Shown here piece after piece: positions 59,581 through 60,588 of a stretch of 60,588 bases of DNA. The notes under the pieces are model-generated. The model searched no databases. It saw only the letters and a program-made list of their open reading frames with translations, and was not told the origin of the DNA. Position numbers and translations under genes: made by a program. The DNA comes from Paracoccaceae bacterium (GTDB lineage Bacteria > Pseudomonadota > Alphaproteobacteria > Rhodobacterales > Rhodobacteraceae), in NCBI GenBank assembly GCA_902573175.1, contig CACGIS010000004.1:1-60588 (forward strand), read 5' to 3'. Within the stretch, counting starts at the first letter, position 1, and each line of letters opens with the position of its first letter.

Positions 59581-60588
59581 ATGAGTTTGCCACCTGGTTT
59601 CCTTGAAGAGTTGCGTGCACGAATAAGTGTGACCCAAGTTGTTGGTCGCAAAGTGTCATGGGACTTGAAAAAATCAAACCAGAGTAAAGGTGATATGTGG
59701 GCTCCTTGCCCTTTCCATCAGGAAAAAACTGCGTCATTTCATGTAGATGATCAAAAAGGATTTTATTATTGCTTTGGTTGCCATGCAAAAGGGGATGCTA
59801 TCTCTTTTGTAAAGGAAACTGAAAATGTAAATTTTATAGAGGCTGTTGAAATATTGGCTAAAGAGGCTGGTCTTCAAATCCCCGAGCAAGATCCACAAGC
59901 AAAAGAAAAGTCTAGCTATAGAGATAAACTTTTTAAAATTATGGACTTATCGGTGAGATTTTATCAGCGCTCACTAAGTTCGGCAAAGGGTGCAAGGGCT
60001 CTTGAGTATATCAAAAGTAGAAAATTAACTTCAGAAATTATAGATGAATTTGAGCTTGGATTTGCACCTAATAGTAGGACTGAACTGTTTGATTATCTCT
60101 CCGATAAAAACATTCCAGAGCAACATATAATTGATACTGGAATGTGTCTGCGTCCTGATGATGGTGGATCGGTATATGACCGGTTTAGAGATCGGATAAT
60201 GTATCCAATTCGAGACTCTCAAGGACGTTGTATAGCTTTTGGCGGTCGAGCAATGTCACAAAATGCTCGTGCTAAATATCTTAATTCCCCGGAAACTAAA
60301 TTATTTGATAAAGGTAGAAGTCTTTATAATTTCAGTACTGCTAGATCTGCCCTGAGTACAAAATCGTCATTGATTGTTGCCGAAGGTTATATGGATGTTA
60401 TTGCTCTTTCTCAGGCGAGTTTTAAAGCTTCGGTTGCTCCATTGGGAACAGCTATAACAAAAGACCAGCTAGCTTTGATATGGCGAATAAGTCCTAGTCC
60501 TGTTGTTGCTCTTGATGGAGATCGAGCAGGTGTTAACGCTGCTTACAGGCTCATAGATCTTGCGCTTCCGTTAATTGAGACTGGAAAA
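59581..60588 (+). CDS. dnaG: DNA primase DnaG, N-terminal part (runs off the window)
   Basis: The frame is open to the last base of the window, giving 336 residues. The zinc-binding domain has C-P-F-H and C-F-G-C-H-A-K-G-D (CHC2 type) near residues 43-65. The TOPRIM core follows: E-F-E-L-G-F-A-P, P-I-R-D-S-Q-G-R, F-G-G-R-A, Y-L-N-S-P-E-T, I-V-A-E-G-Y-M-D-V and A-L-D-G-D-R-A-G. It makes RNA primers at the replication fork. No Shine-Dalgarno sequence is seen; a short TCTAAA/TTTAGA stem (59561-59578) ends two bases before the ATG. The helicase-binding C-terminus is outside. Confidence 0.96.
   Translation, partial: MSLPPGFLEELRARISVTQVVGRKVSWDLKKSNQSKGDMWAPCPFHQEKTASFHVDDQKGFYYCFGCHAKGDAISFVKETENVNFIEAVEILAKEAGLQIPEQDPQAKEKSSYRDKLFKIMDLSVRFYQRSLSSAKGARALEYIKSRKLTSEIIDEFELGFAPNSRTELFDYLSDKNIPEQHIIDTGMCLRPDDGGSVYDRFRDRIMYPIRDSQGRCIAFGGRAMSQNARAKYLNSPETKLFDKGRSLYNFSTARSALSTKSSLIVAEGYMDVIALSQASFKASVAPLGTAITKDQLALIWRISPSPVVALDGDRAGVNAAYRLIDLALPLIETGK

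Noticed and set aside
1-60588. CRISPR arrays, insertion sequences, prophage genes or integrases.
   Set aside because: No evenly spaced direct repeats, transposase or integrase motifs, or flanking repeats were seen anywhere in the window.

Overview
The window is a gene-dense, AT-rich stretch of bacterial chromosome with short intergenic gaps and many overlapping start and stop codons. The gene content and order point to an alphaproteobacterium, most likely a low-GC, streamlined marine Rhodobacterales (Roseobacter-clade) bacterium. Supporting signs are the order ctaC-ctaB-small membrane protein-ctaG-ctaE-SURF1-thrC-M16 peptidase-RimJ-type acetyltransferase, argH divergent from a TlpA-like thioredoxin, a soxBDAG sarcosine oxidase operon, a PhnCDEE transporter, MeaB, and fhs-chorismate mutase-folD. 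This placement is inferred from memory of gene order, not from a search. No phage, insertion sequence, CRISPR array or rRNA was seen. One tRNA (Leu, anticodon TAA) is present.

Layout. 0-4.2 kb: the C-terminus of meaB, rpmB, a copper chaperone, a small tyrosine phosphatase, a DUF2177 membrane protein, an inositol monophosphatase, a rhomboid protease and tRNA-Leu. 4.3-8.5 kb: an IlvD/Edd dehydratase, a HemG-type protoporphyrinogen oxidase (unexpected here) and a photolyase-like protein that has lost Fe-S ligands. 8.6-11.8 kb: the peptidoglycan-recycling genes murQ, nagA and anmK. 12.0-20.1 kb, all on the minus strand: phnD-phnC-phnE-phnE, a HAD-IIA phosphatase-like protein, a GpdQ-like phosphodiesterase, and an 881-residue protein combining two cyclic-nucleotide-binding domains, an acyltransferase and an SGNH esterase. 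20.3-29.2 kb: a phosphoglycolate phosphatase-like HAD, a CaiB-family CoA enzyme, a GPH-type transporter, lysA, an aminotransferase, a tiny LptM-like lipoprotein, argH, a TlpA-like protein and a zinc-ribbon protein. 29.3-34.8 kb: ftsE-ftsX-plsC and the one-carbon folate genes fhs and folD flanking a chorismate mutase. 34.7-43.4 kb, minus strand: PdeM and its partner helicase, scoAB, topA and tldD. 43.6-52.5 kb: cytochrome c oxidase subunits and assembly factors, thrC, an M16 peptidase, an acetyltransferase and a D-lactate/2-hydroxyglutarate-type dehydrogenase. 52.5-60.6 kb: a DCC-family protein, rimO, soxBDAG, and dnaG, which runs off the window.

Working together: sarcosine oxidase can deliver one-carbon units to the folate pathway served by FolD and Fhs; MurQ, NagA and AnmK return cell-wall amino sugars to metabolism; CtaB, CtaG and SURF1 mature the aa3-type oxidase whose subunits II and III are here. 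The most suggestive uncharacterised set is the 12-20 kb minus-strand series. An organophosphorus importer is followed by a phosphodiesterase, a phosphatase-like HAD and a possibly cyclic-nucleotide-gated lipid acyltransferase/esterase fusion. I read it as a candidate phosphodiester-salvage or phospholipid-remodelling locus. Several small genes (32, 38 and 55 codons) and regulatory hairpins were found by reading the sequence directly, including one that buries the ribosome binding site of soxG.
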